NCBI GenBank assembly: GCA_028622995.1
Contig: JAJQJQ010000056.1
Coordinates: 310,001-374,000, forward strand
DNA: 64,000 nt
Origin: Panagrolaimus kolymaensis
Taxonomy: Eukaryota > Nematoda > Chromadorea > Rhabditida > Panagrolaimidae
Direction of reading: 5' to 3'
Shown here: piece by piece, positions 1 through 10,596 of the stretch
How the letters are laid out: each line of letters starts with the position of its first letter
How positions within the stretch are numbered: the stretch's first letter is position 1
Position numbers and translations under genes: made by a program
The notes under the pieces: model-generated
Told to the model about the DNA's origin: nothing
Database searches by the model: none
What the model saw: only the letters and a program-made list of their open reading frames with translations

Positions 1-1800
1 ATGGTAAATTTACTCCAAGTGATTTTGCTCCAATTCGATCAAATCATGCTGCAACTCATGCCATTTGTACTGTTGCTGATTTCAATGGTGATGCTTTGCC
101 TGATATTATGCTCATTCAAGTAAGTTTCTGTTTCTATTTAATCTTTTCTTTATTTGCCATTTTCAGGATGATTCTTCTGGCATGATGGTCGACATATTTA
201 TCAACCAAGGAAAGAGTTTTATCAACAGTTCGATACATTACAAAAATCTTAAACAACCTCCATCTGTCATCGATATAAATGGAGATGGCATCGCTGATAT
301 CATTGGATTCTTTGAAAATGGAACGTTCTTCTGCTTCCGAGGTGATCACAATCTTACAACAATGGATAATTCATGTGCTGATGAAACATTTCCACATCAT
401 GAATCTCTTAAAAATCCTTACCGAGAATTTCCTCATATTTTCACTGATATCGATGGTGATCTAAGTGCGGAACTGATTTTTGCTCTCGAATCTGATGATG
501 ATGACAAGACTCCTCGATTTGAAACATGGAAGCTACGAGATTTAGCAAAAACAAAGTAAGGTTATTTTGTATGCTTGACACTCTTTACTTATGTTATTTT
601 CAGAAGTGTATGGGAGCGAAAGAATAATATGATTCCTGATATTCCTGTTGATGGTGTCAAATATGATCATTTTGGTAGTGGTGTCGTAGGTGATTTTGAT
701 GCTGATGGATATATTGACATTCTCATTCCACTTTGTCGTGATCATTCGTGTGCTCATGTTGATTACATAATGATATGGTCATATAAAAAAGGATGGGTGT
801 ATTTCCAAATTGATTTGAAAGATGCTATACTGGCAATGGAATTTGATGACGCGCCTATCTTCAGGGTTGGAGATTTCACTCTTGATGGTTATCCTGATTT
901 GATTGCAACTATCAGCAAAGGAAGTACTCTTGTGCCTGTTATTTTTGAAAACGTCGAATACAGCGGCAACACTAACTTTTCAAGGTAATGTTTCTCTTTC
1001 AATTTATTCTGCTACAACAATGGTTTTTAGAAAGTTTGAAATGATGACGTCTTTAAAGACACCTCAAATCGTTATTCCATCTGATATGGCACAAGGAACA
1101 ATTAATATGGCAACATTTTTTGATCTAAAAGAAGATGGTACTCTTGATATTTTGGTTGAATACAAATCTGATGGAAAGCTCAAATTCAATTTCATTCGAT
1201 GCGACGATAAAGGTGACACAACTTTCTTGAAAGTTCAAATATTTACCAATGTCTGCACTCGTGAATGTAAGAACTCCAATGCCAATGAAATTGGTGAGTT
1301 TAGGCTTTTTATTTGCTTCTTTTACTGTAATATTTTCAGGAAGTGGTATAACTTGGCATGGTGCTTGTGCTGCATTCAAAATGCCTGATTCTTATGGAAA
1401 ATATTTGATGTCAGCTCAATGTCAACTTCCTCAAACTTCTCAACGTGCTCTTTATAGTCCTTTCTTGTTATTTGGTCTTGGAAGATCTCCAAACTTTATT
1501 GATGAAGTACGATTAGGAAGTCCAAGATTACCTTCTGCAAGTGGCAATCAAAATTCATCATTAAAACAAATCGTGCCTAATTCTCGTGTCGTGGTTGTTC
1601 CTCCTGAAGGTGATAATACACATTGGCAAAGCCGACTTTATTTAACTCCTAGTCAATTGATTATTCAAAGTGTTGCTGTATTATTTTGTGTTTGTGTCAT
1701 ATTGGTTATACTCATCATCATCTTACATTATCGTGAACGTCAACAAGATCGAAAAGAAAGGCAGGCTCAACTACACCGATTCCATTTTGATGCGATGTAA
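1..1800 (+). CDS. lnkn-1: ITFG1/LINKIN (T-cell immunomodulatory protein) homologue, 5' truncated by window edge
   Basis: Type I membrane protein of the ITFG1/TIP/LINKIN family, an FG-GAP repeat (integrin-alpha-like beta-propeller) cell-surface protein linked in worms to gonadal cell adhesion. Exons by frame and splice consensus: <1-119, 167-555, 604-984, 1031-1293, 1340-1800, giving 536 residues from the first complete codon at position 3. The ATG at position 1 is out of frame and is not the start. Visible features: repeated calcium-loop-like FG-GAP motifs (DFNGDALPDI in the first exon, DINGDGIADI, DIDGDLSAEL, DFDADGYIDI, DFTLDGYPDL), then a C-terminal transmembrane helix (about 1669-1728) and a short basic cytoplasmic tail ending HRFHFDAM, the ending I associate with this family. 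The signal peptide and N-terminus lie outside the window. Family call is strong; the symbol is by homology. Confidence 0.88.
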
Positions 1801-2535
1801 CGAGTATAATTTCTCTGGGTTGAATTTTTTATTCATCTGTAAATAATCATTTTCTTGTGCAAAATAAATTATGTTTTCATTTCTGTTGTTTCATTTTTAC
1901 ATATCATTGGTTATTTTAATAATAAAGATGCTTTTTATGATTTTAGTAAGCTGATAATAAACTCTAATAATAGGAATAGCTTGGTTAGGGAGAATCTAAA
2001 AACAATAACAACTTTGCTGGGGATAAATATCGATGTGTATAAAAGCTATAAACAGTTGCATAAAATTGAAACTAACTTGCTAATAATATGCGTGACTTGA
2101 AACAGGAGTTTTATGTTTCAATAAATAGAAAAATCATCCAGTGATGGAGGTAACATTCATGAAAATAAGTAACATCTGAAAGATATTGAATGCGTCTTAT
2201 GCAATATCTGCGGCATGTCGCATTGCTAAAGGAAAAATAACTTATTTGATACAATAAAGAATAAGCTCTAATTAGGAAATGTGAAGCAAAAAGAACTAAC
2301 ATTGCTTGTTCAAAAAATTCTTTGAGATTTTGTGTGTAACTGAAGCGGTCGTTTGGTTTTTATGTTACACTTCTCTCACGAAAAGATTGTTACCGTAATT
2401 TTTGCTCGCTCGTGGTCATGTTCATTGATTTCGATCGTCTGCTTTTATTTTCATTGTTATCGTCTGCTTTATATTTTCATTTCAATCGGCTGCTTTTATT
2501 GTTTGCTAAATTGATTCCTTAAATTGTTAGCTTTA
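1801..2535. other. Intergenic region with a 3-copy tandem repeat before the POU gene
   Basis: No coding exon is recognisable here. An AATAAA-type poly(A) signal near 1863 suits the end of the upstream gene. About 80 bases before the next gene there is a short imperfect tandem repeat of a 25-base unit (2434-2506, listed separately). Small open frames here have no recognisable content. Confidence 0.5.
2434..2506. repeat. 25-base imperfect tandem repeat, three copies
   Basis: Three adjacent units each begin ATCGTCTGCTTT or ATCGGCTGCTTT (2434, 2459, 2485) and continue into a T-rich stretch. The third copy is shorter. It ends 30 bases before the POU-gene ATG, so it would lie in the promoter or 5' UTR. 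Confidence 0.75.
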
Positions 2536-4001
2536 ATGGCTCTTTTGGAGGTTTCTCCCGATTATGATTTTGATGTATTATGGTCATCTTATAGTGTAAG
2601 TTTACCTATTTTATCATTAAGTTTATGTTTTTATGTATTTGTTGTATTACAGGAAGGAACTGAAGATGAAGAAGATGATGCTTTTCCTCGCATAGAAGAT
2701 TCACCAAATGAAGATGACTTAGACCTTTTTGATGATGAAGAAGTTGTAACAAGTCATGCTGATGATATCAATCGTTCAAGTTATGCTGATCCTAGCGAAA
2801 ACGATACAATCTTCAATGATCTTAAACCAGCACGTGGTAATGAGGCACTTACTGATAGCGGTATTAGCCCTTCGCTTTCCGCTCTTTTCAATGAATCTCA
2901 TCCTCGAAGAAGTCAACGTATTCAAGAAAAAGCTGTTAAGGTTAGTTATATTTCGAATCGTTTCGTTAAACTTTTATCATCCTTTTGCTTTCATTTTTAG
3001 TTTGTTATTAAACGTACTCCATCTCGTCGTAATGTTACTCCTATCATTCGTCGAACAGGGTAATTTTTTTTGTTTCTTATAATCTTTGACCTAATAGTAA
3101 TTTTATCTATTTATAGCCTTCGTTCTCAAACTATTGCTCGAAATGTCAAGCATCCTGCTTTTGTGAAGACTGAATCTGCATGGACACCATCTCGTCGTCG
3201 ATATATGAATCCAAAACAAGAACCTCTTGATCAACTTACTGCGCTTCCAACAGGCTTTGAATATGTTCTTCAAAAAGCTGATATCAAGGATTCATCTGAA
3301 TTTAAATGGAAACCGCCTCGCCTTTATCCTACCCGTCGATGTGAAACAAAGGTTATGCTTCAAACAGCTGATGGACAAGTCTTCAACAAATATTTTGAAG
3401 CTGATGATATATGTGAATTTGCTAAACGGTTTAAAGCTCTTCGATGCGAATATGGAATATCTCAAGCTGATGTTGGTTCTGCAGTTGGTCAACAATATGG
3501 TTATGATTTATCTCAAACTACTATTTCTCGATTTGAAGGTTTGGTTCTTTCACATTCTAATATGTGTAAACTTCGTCCTCCTATCGAACAATGGATTGAT
3601 GATGTACAAAATGCAATTGAAAATGGTATACCTGTTGAAAAACTTCGTCGTGCAATCAAAAAGGGACAATTTTGGCCATCTCAAATGCATCCTTCATTTT
3701 CTTCCACTTTTGTTCCTCCACTTCGCAAACGACGACATCGTACAAGTTTTGATGCATATCAACGTCTTGCTCTTGAAACATATTTTGGTGTCAATCAAAA
3801 GCCTGATAATGCACAAATGGATTACATTGCTCGAACTTTACATCTTCGATTTGATGTTAGTTAATTTTGGGACGGCTTGCTGTGGTTGAAGATAAAGCCA
3901 TTGTTTCTATTTGGTTCATTCTTTAATCACATTGATTTTTCTAGGCTGTTCGTATCTGGTTTTGTAATCGTCGTCAATTTCTCCGTAAAGGAATGCTTTA
4001 A
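2536..4001 (+). CDS. POU-domain homeobox transcription factor (divergent)
   Basis: Nuclear DNA-binding protein with a POU-specific domain followed by a homeodomain. Exons 2536-2595, 2653-2940, 3001-3059, 3117-3855, 3945-4001 give 400 residues; all junctions keep frame. The N-terminal third is acidic (EDEEDD, DLDLFDDEE) and ends in a basic stretch (PRRSQRIQEK). The POU-specific domain is encoded at about 3406-3606 (core EFAKRFKALR, SQADVG, TTISRFE, NMCKLRPPIEQWI). A linker of about 45 residues follows, then the homeodomain from RKRRHRTSF; the last exon supplies the recognition helix RIWFCNRRQ. It ends only six residues after that (FLRKGML), so there is no C-terminal tail. WFCNRRQ is the POU-type helix 3 with the diagnostic Cys. 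The class is unclear: it does not look like unc-86 or ceh-6, and ceh-18-like is possible. The start is the first ATG; an in-frame TTG lies 12 bases upstream. Confidence 0.88.
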
Positions 4002-5836
4002 GTTAAAGATGAAGCTTGTGAAGATTCTGAGAATATTGTTATTGATTTATATGTTTGTTTCCTTTTTGTTAATTTTATTTTTATTATAATCTGTTTTTGT
4101 GTTTTGTTTTTGTAATTTTTTATTGAATTGAAATAAATTCATTTTTTGTTTTTTTTGTGTAAGCTAAAAAGATTTTCATGACTTTTTATCCTCGAAAGAT
4201 TTTTCAATGCGCCTTTTTAAAGGAAAAGCATGCGAATATTTGGTGGTTGTTGTTGTTGAATTTAGTGTTTTTGATGATGCCCTTTTCTTTACAATGGCAA
4301 TGGATTCATGTCCGGGAAAAGCTTCTTCTTCTTATTTTTCTCACATGCTTTGTTTAGTCCTCCAAAAAATGGGAGAAAAGCATTCTTTTCTTGTTGTTGT
4401 CAAATGTTGTTGGAAGCAGGGTCAAATCAATGCGTATGTATGCGAGTGCTTCTTAAAATCTAGTGAAGCCACTTTTTTAGTCACAGACTTACTAACTTGA
4501 AGTCGACTGCTTTATTGAGTTTATTATTTAAGAGAGACATTGTTGATACCCAATTTTAAAAACTTGTTGTTTATTTTATTACTTGAATTGGCTAATTTTT
4601 TTTATTTTCTTTTAAGGAATTACATCTTCGATTAATGAAATTTAATTTTTTGGATTCTGATCGTGATTTTACTTTTAATGTAAAAATTTAAACATCGACG
4701 ATAGCTTATAACTTGTTACTTTCACTGCCACCATATTTTTACTTTGATTAGTGCCTTCTAAAGATTACTGTAAGTTTCGATTGATTATCAGAACCTTTTA
4801 TAATATTTTATTACTCGAGTTATTTTTTGTATGTATTTTTTTACATATACTTGTCTAAGTTCACCATCTTGACAAGCAACATTTTGGTGATGTCCAGTAA
4901 CATCGTCGTCTATCTCTAAAAAAAATATATGTATATTTCGGACACGTTATTTTATGTTGTGCCAAACATGACATAAAAAACAAAACAACGGAGGATGGTG
5001 GATTGACTACTATTTTTTTGGAAGGACGAAAAGAGTTATATGAGTTCAGAATCCCGTGGGGGCGGTGGAATTGTTTGTTCGATTTTTTTAAAAGATGTGA
5101 CTGAGTTTTTTAAAAATAAAAAAGATGCGAAGTTTTATGTTGTTCTTTTTTTTGTTGCTATAACAAATATTCTAATAATTTCTTTTTGGAGTTGAGAATT
5201 AGTATCTAATGTTCAAACTGAATGAAAATTCACTGCTAAATTTATTAGTGCTAAAGGTTAATACACTTTAACACTAAAAGCTACGGTAAGCGTATGTTTG
5301 ATCAATGAATTTTGTCAGTTTTCTCAAATATTTTAAGCCTTCTTAAATTTTCACTATTTTTAAACTTAATTCATTCAGCTCAAAACAGAAACATTTTGAC
5401 CTTATAACTTTGAAGTAATTCGCAACAAATTTGTTTTAACATCAATTATTTTTTTCCTTATTTGCGTTCCCAACTTTTTGCACTCTTTTTTTAACTTTTG
5501 CCTCCGCTTTTTTTCCATGAGAAGTTGTGGCGCCCTTGAGACTATTTCCTTCTATCTTGTTTTTTTTTGGAAGAAAAATGTACGCAGTTCTCGGCTTCTT
5601 CTCGACTGAGTTTTTACATGAAAAAAAGCTAAAAAAGAAATAATCGTTCTATAGCAATTTTTCAAAAATCAACAATAGCAACTCATTTTTACAAGTTTAC
5701 ACCATTCAAAAAAGTAAAAAACCACCATTTTAAAAGGGTTTATCTGATTTAAATTTTAGTAATAAAATTAAAAATATTCTGATTAATTTTTTAAAACAAA
5801 ATAATTAATATAGCTGTTACTTTTTTAGACGGATAA
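4002..5836. other. Intergenic region, 1.8 kb
   Basis: AT-rich sequence with no gene I can support. The longest frame (4207-4500) has a Val-rich, non-domain translation and no splice or start context. Promoter elements of the downstream K+ channel probably lie here. An AG acceptor at 5827-5828, after a T-run, lies 8 bases before the next ATG and fits spliced-leader addition. Confidence 0.5.
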
Positions 5837-7282
5837 ATGGGTCGGCGACATCGACGTTCAAAAGTTACGAGAGTCGTAAATTTAGTTAAACGTATTATAG
5901 CATTCTTTTTTTCACATGTTGGACTATGTGCATTGGTAATTTTAACATGTTTCATTATTGAGCAGTTCTTTATTTTAAAATTATTTTTAGGTGATAGGTT
6001 ATGCCCTTGGTGGAGCAATAATTTTTCGAGCGGTTGAAAGTCCACATGAAAGAGATATACAAAGTCAAGTTACAAGAGCGAGGCAGGAAGCTGTCAACGT
6101 TGCTTGGAATACAACATTTCGAGTGAATAAACTTGATCGAGCTCAATGGGAAAGAACTGTTTATACACAGGTTTTTATTTTGATTATTTCAATTTTTTGA
6201 AACTAAAAACCAAAATTTTTAAGATAAAAGTATTTCAAAAGAAATGCATGTGGGCTATTCGACGCGGGTATGATGGAAAGGAATTAGGCATACAAGCTCA
6301 ATGGACATTCACAGGTTCATTTTTATATTCATTAACTGTTATAACAACCATTGGTTATGGTAATACTGCCGCTAAAACATATTTTGGTAAAACTTTAACA
6401 ATAGTTTTTGCAATTATTGGAATTCCATTAATGCTTTTATTTTTAACAAATATTGGTGATGTTATGGCTAAAATATTCAGGTTTGCAAACATTTAAAAAA
6501 AGTTAGATTTTATCGAAAGCTTTTTAGATTTTTATATGCAAGGTCGATACGACTGAAATATAATATCATTTTATGGCATAAAAAGAGAAGAGCAGCAAAA
6601 ATTCGAAGAGCCAATTCATTAGTGGCAAAATTAACTCGAGCATCCACCAACAGATCTTGTAAGTTTTTAATATTTTATCTAATAAACATTGAACCATCAT
6701 GAATTTATTTATAGATTTTTCAGATATGGGATCTGCTCGAATGGGACCTGGTTTACGAGATGATTGTTCACTTGAATCACTTGGAGTTCCACAAAACGCA
6801 GCCAGTGATGTCCATGAATTACTTGCGGCTAGAGTACATTTGGATCAATTAGAAGTTAAAGAAAGTGTTGAAGCCCAATTGCAACGCATATCAGTGCCAT
6901 TATCCCTTGTTTTATTAACTATGCTCGCATATTTAGTGGCAGGTTCAATATTATTTTGCCTTTGGGAAGAATGGACTTTTTTGGATAGCTTTTATTTTTG
7001 TTACATATCTTTAACAACCATTGGTAATTTATTTTAAAATGAAAACAAAAAATAGAAATTATTATTTTGTTGTTTTCAGGATTTGGTGATAAATTTCCTG
7101 GTGCATCCGTGGGAAATGATAAAGAAGCCCAAGAAAAGCTTGTAATTACAAGCGTATATTTACTTTTTGGTATGGCTTTACTTGCCATGTGTTTTAATTT
7201 AGCTCAAGAAGAAGTTGTGAATAAAGTTGCATGGATTGCAAATAAATTTCGTTCGAAAGATGATGATGATGACTATGATTAA
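5837..7282 (+). CDS. Two-pore-domain (K2P/TWK) potassium channel subunit
   Basis: Plasma-membrane background K+ channel; two subunits form a channel with four pore loops. Exons 5837-5935, 5991-6170, 6224-6480, 6528-6658, 6715-7023, 7080-7282 give 392 residues. Order: basic N-terminus (MGRRHRRSK), TM1, extracellular cap, first pore loop with selectivity filter TIGYGN (about 6350-6364), TM2, cytoplasmic loop, TM3, second filter TIGFGD (split by the last intron), TM4, and an acidic tail (DDDDDYD). Both filters are intact, so it should conduct K+. A second in-frame AG at 6722-6723 gives an alternative exon 5 that is three codons shorter. It belongs to the nematode TWK set, but I cannot assign a specific member. 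The start ATG sits just after a trans-splice-like acceptor. Confidence 0.92.
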
Positions 7283-7549
7283 ATTTATATTTTATTATCA
7301 TAAATTATATATTTGCTTTTTAAATTTTTGTATATAAGCTTATTGTTTTTTGTGTTTTAAAAATAAAGATGAAAAAAATAATTGCAATATTTGTTATTAA
7401 TGATTATAACTATTGACCTTGTGATGATGATTTTATTGCATTGATCGAAGACTTAGTTCTTTTGCGATGAAAAAATAAATCATAATTGACCATTTTCAGA
7501 CTTTTGTTGATTTTTTTGTAGTCAGCCAATTGCAATTGTTGTTGGGAAA

Positions 7550-8756
7550 ATGTTTTCTTCAGGTTAGTTTTGTTTTTTATTTATTTAAAAAAGCTTTAAA
7601 AATCATTTCTAAATTTAGCTTCTAAAGATCGAAAAATTGATATCCATGCTCATGCATTGCCAGCTAATGTTCCAGATTTTGAAAAAGTATTTATTTAACT
7701 TTTTGTAAAAAATTTTAAGATGTGTCTTTAGAAATTTGGTTATGGCGGATTTCTGACTTTGCAACACAATGGAAACCCCGATGGAACGGCAAACATGATG
7801 AAAGATGGAAAGTTATTTCGAGTTGTTCAAAAAAATTGTTATGACACTGAAGAACGGATTCGAGAAATGGATAAAAGTCATGTTAGCGTTCAAGCAGTTT
7901 CAACCGTGCCTGTAATGTTTAGTTATTGGGCAAAACCGGAACATACTGAAATTATTTCTCGCTTTCTTAATGATGACCTTTATCATGAATGCCAAAAATA
8001 CCCGAATCGATTAATTCCACTTGGAACACTACCTATGAATTCCATTGAACTTACCATCAAAGAAATGAGACGATGTGTAAGTGAATTAGATATGACTGGA
8101 TTTGAAATAGGTTCAAATATAAATGGAAAAAATTTGGATCATCCGGATTTTTATCCATTTTATAAAGAAGCAGAAAATTTAAATGTTTGCATTTTTATTC
8201 ATCCATGGGATATGCATAATTGGGATGGACGATTAACAAATTATTGGTTGCCATGGCTTGTTGGAATGCCTTCGGAAACAGCGCAAGCTATATGTTGCAT
8301 TTTAATGGGTGGCATTTTGGAAAAGTTTCCTAAACTAAAGCTTTGCTTTGCACATGGCGGCGGAGCATATCCCCAAATTAGTGGAAGAGTTTCACATGGA
8401 TTTAAAGTTCGACCAGATCTTTGTGCAACAAATTGTAAAACAAACCCTTCTGAATTTCATGGAAAATTTTGGACTGATTCCTTGGTTCATGATCCAAATG
8501 CATTGCGGTTATTGATTGAAACAGTTGGAAAGGATAAAATCGTTCTTGGAACTGATTATCCCTTTCCGTTGGGTGAGCTTCAACCTGGAAAGGTGATTGT
8601 CGAATATGAAGATTTTACTAAAGATGACAAAGTATGTTTTACAACTTTCTTATAATAAAGCAACTAAATTTATTGCAGGACCAACTTTTATGGGAAAACG
8701 CAGTTGACCTTCTTCGACTTGACGCTTCAATATTGAATTCCAAAAACTTTGAATGA
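7550..8756 (+). CDS. acsd-1: 2-amino-3-carboxymuconate-6-semialdehyde decarboxylase (ACMSD)
   Basis: Amidohydrolase-superfamily decarboxylase of the kynurenine pathway. It removes the carboxyl group from ACMS and so diverts carbon away from quinolinate and NAD synthesis. Exons 7550-7562, 7619-7686, 7732-8631, 8679-8756 give 352 residues, close to the family length. The metal-binding HAHAL (H-x-H) sits in exon 2, followed by the later His residues in [13 protein letters not shown] and [10 protein letters not shown] and the catalytic Asp in [11 protein letters not shown]. All metal ligands expected for the family are present. The first coding exon is only 13 bases (MFSS plus one base) and is inferred from frame; a trans-splice-like acceptor lies at 7520-7521. 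Confidence 0.93.
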
Positions 8757-9215
8757 ATAAAAAAAGTTCACACACATCATTTCCAATTTATATTTAGTTT
8801 TTATGTTTCTTTTTTTACTAAAATAAAGTGTCTGCTTCTCTTTTTTTGGGAATTTTGTTACTTTTATATAAATAGCTTTTTTATGAAGAAGGAAGAATGT
8901 TATTGAAACCATTTATGTACGAGTATGCTGGCATCCTTCTCCCCCATAAAAACTGGCGGTTGAAAAATTAAATTAGCTTTCAGTTGATGAAGTTTACTAA
9001 TTTAAAAAATATAATTTGAGTAACTCATCCTTTTTTTCATGCTTTTTTTTAACAAGGCGGAGACTCTTTACGGGGTGTTGGTGTTGTTGATGGCATCCTC
9101 CGTCAAAAAGAGGAAAAGCATCATTGCTTTTGAAAAGCTGCTTGAACATCAAATTTCTTTCTTTTTTGTTGTTGTACAAATTGTTTTTGACGGTGAATAT
9201 TAAGAATTGTAAAAC
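8757..9215. other. Intergenic region, 0.46 kb
   Basis: Contains AATAAA-type signals soon after the ACMSD stop (8757 and about 8821). Nothing else is recognisable; the small minus-strand frames at 8727-8912 and 8997-9179 are low-complexity translations of T/A runs. Confidence 0.4.
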
Positions 9216-10596
9216 ATGGAATTTGGAGTTATCGACTTTTACGATATGGACAGGTTTGAAAGCTTTTCTGAATCATTTTTTAATATTTAATTAATTTAAG
9301 TCCCGAAAAGAAATATAAGCCAGATATTTTTATAGAACCAAAGGTAACATGCAAGGGAAGATTGTTTAATGTAAGTTTTACTAATTACTTGAATATGCCG
9401 AAGTTAATTTTTATTTAGATTTTTATCAAAAAGCAATGCACCGAAGATGCCATGTTTTTAACCAATCTTTATATAGGAATTACAGTAATGATAATGCAAA
9501 CGGTTCCTATAATAACTCAAAATTGGTTGTATGTAATTGAGCCTCGACCAATCAATTTGACTAATGACAAAGGAGATCAGCTGGTAAACACATTTTATAA
9601 TATCTTCTTTTCTCTTTGATACCAAAAAAAAAATTAATGATGAACACTTTGTTGTTTTTGTAGGAGGCACCATTCCAATATACAGCTGGTCATTTTATAG
9701 TTTGCCGATCTTTTGTTGAAAATGTTTCAGCTGAACTTGAACCTATTTCAAGTAAATGTTTTTATAAAACAAATAAATTGTTAGAAAATGTCTTTTAGAT
9801 CAAAAAGAATTCACTGAACAAACATGTCATTGGAATCCAATTTATACTCAAAATGATTTAACTGATTTTAGTTTTGCCACAGTTGCAATTTTAATTAGAC
9901 TTGGAGTTCCAACTTTAATGCATATTTTGGGTGCATTTTTTTGTTTCATCGCATTCTTTTTCTCAATTTTTGGATATTTTAAAAAAGATGCCCGAAGTGT
10001 AATTTCTGCAATATTTTATGTTATCGGAGGTTTAACCGTTTCCATGTCAGTTTTGCAATTTGTTTGCGTCGTCGATGATGAAATGGCTCCAAGATTGAAA
10101 CCCACTGCAGCGGGAGAACCTTCATTTTTTAGTTATCGGTATGGTTATTCCTTCATGGCTGCTGCATTAAGTTTTTTACCCGCGCAAATTTGTGTTTATT
10201 TACAAACTCAAATGTATTTCAAACGTTATCCGACACCAGAAGAAAAATCCAAAGTTATTCCAGGACTTGAAGATTTACGTATGTTTTTGTTATTGTTTCA
10301 TTCATTCTTTTGTTCATATTTTTCAAAGACGCAAAAGTAAAAACATGTTTTTTTTTTCAGTGATGCAAATGCGCAAAAAAGAACGTTATTCATATCGACA
10401 TGAAACAGGAACAACAATAAAAACACACGCACCGGCGAATCCGAGTGAAAAGCGTTATTTTAATTCTGCTTCTCGAAGAAGCACTCGAACATCCAGAGAT
10501 TTTACTGCTTTCAGTGTTCATCGAGATTATCCCTTATCACCTCCTTTAACTGCACCTGTTATGGGAACATTTAATCGAGATAAATTTTGTTATTAA
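9216..10596 (+). CDS. Stargazin-like (TARP / Ca-channel gamma, claudin superfamily) tetraspan protein
   Basis: Predicted four-pass membrane protein. Exons 9216-9253, 9301-9370, 9419-9583, 9664-9751, 9799-10278, 10361-10596 give 358 residues. TM1 is around ITVMIMQTVPII followed by NWLYVIEP, which matches the claudin-type W-x-x after TM1. An extracellular loop with Cys residues follows, then TM2 and TM3 (HILGAFFCFIAFF, VIGGLTVSMSVLQF) and TM4 after YRYGYSFMAAALSF. The YG-x-SF...ALSF pattern and the order of parts resemble stargazin TM4, so a role as an AMPA-type glutamate-receptor auxiliary subunit is inferred. The cytoplasmic tail is Arg/Ser-rich (RRSTRTSRDF) and ends DKFCY. Assignment rests on architecture and one motif; another PMP22/claudin family is possible. 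Confidence 0.66.

Noticed and set aside
4207..4500. Open frame of 97 codons downstream of the POU gene
   Set aside because: Starts in an unremarkable context, Val-rich translation without any recognisable fold, no flanking splice pattern.
4616..4691. Exon-like stretch (AG followed by codons for LHLRLM) echoing the POU homeodomain's LHLRFD
   Set aside because: Only about five residues match and the rest of the translation is unrelated; most likely chance, though a degenerate copy cannot be fully excluded.
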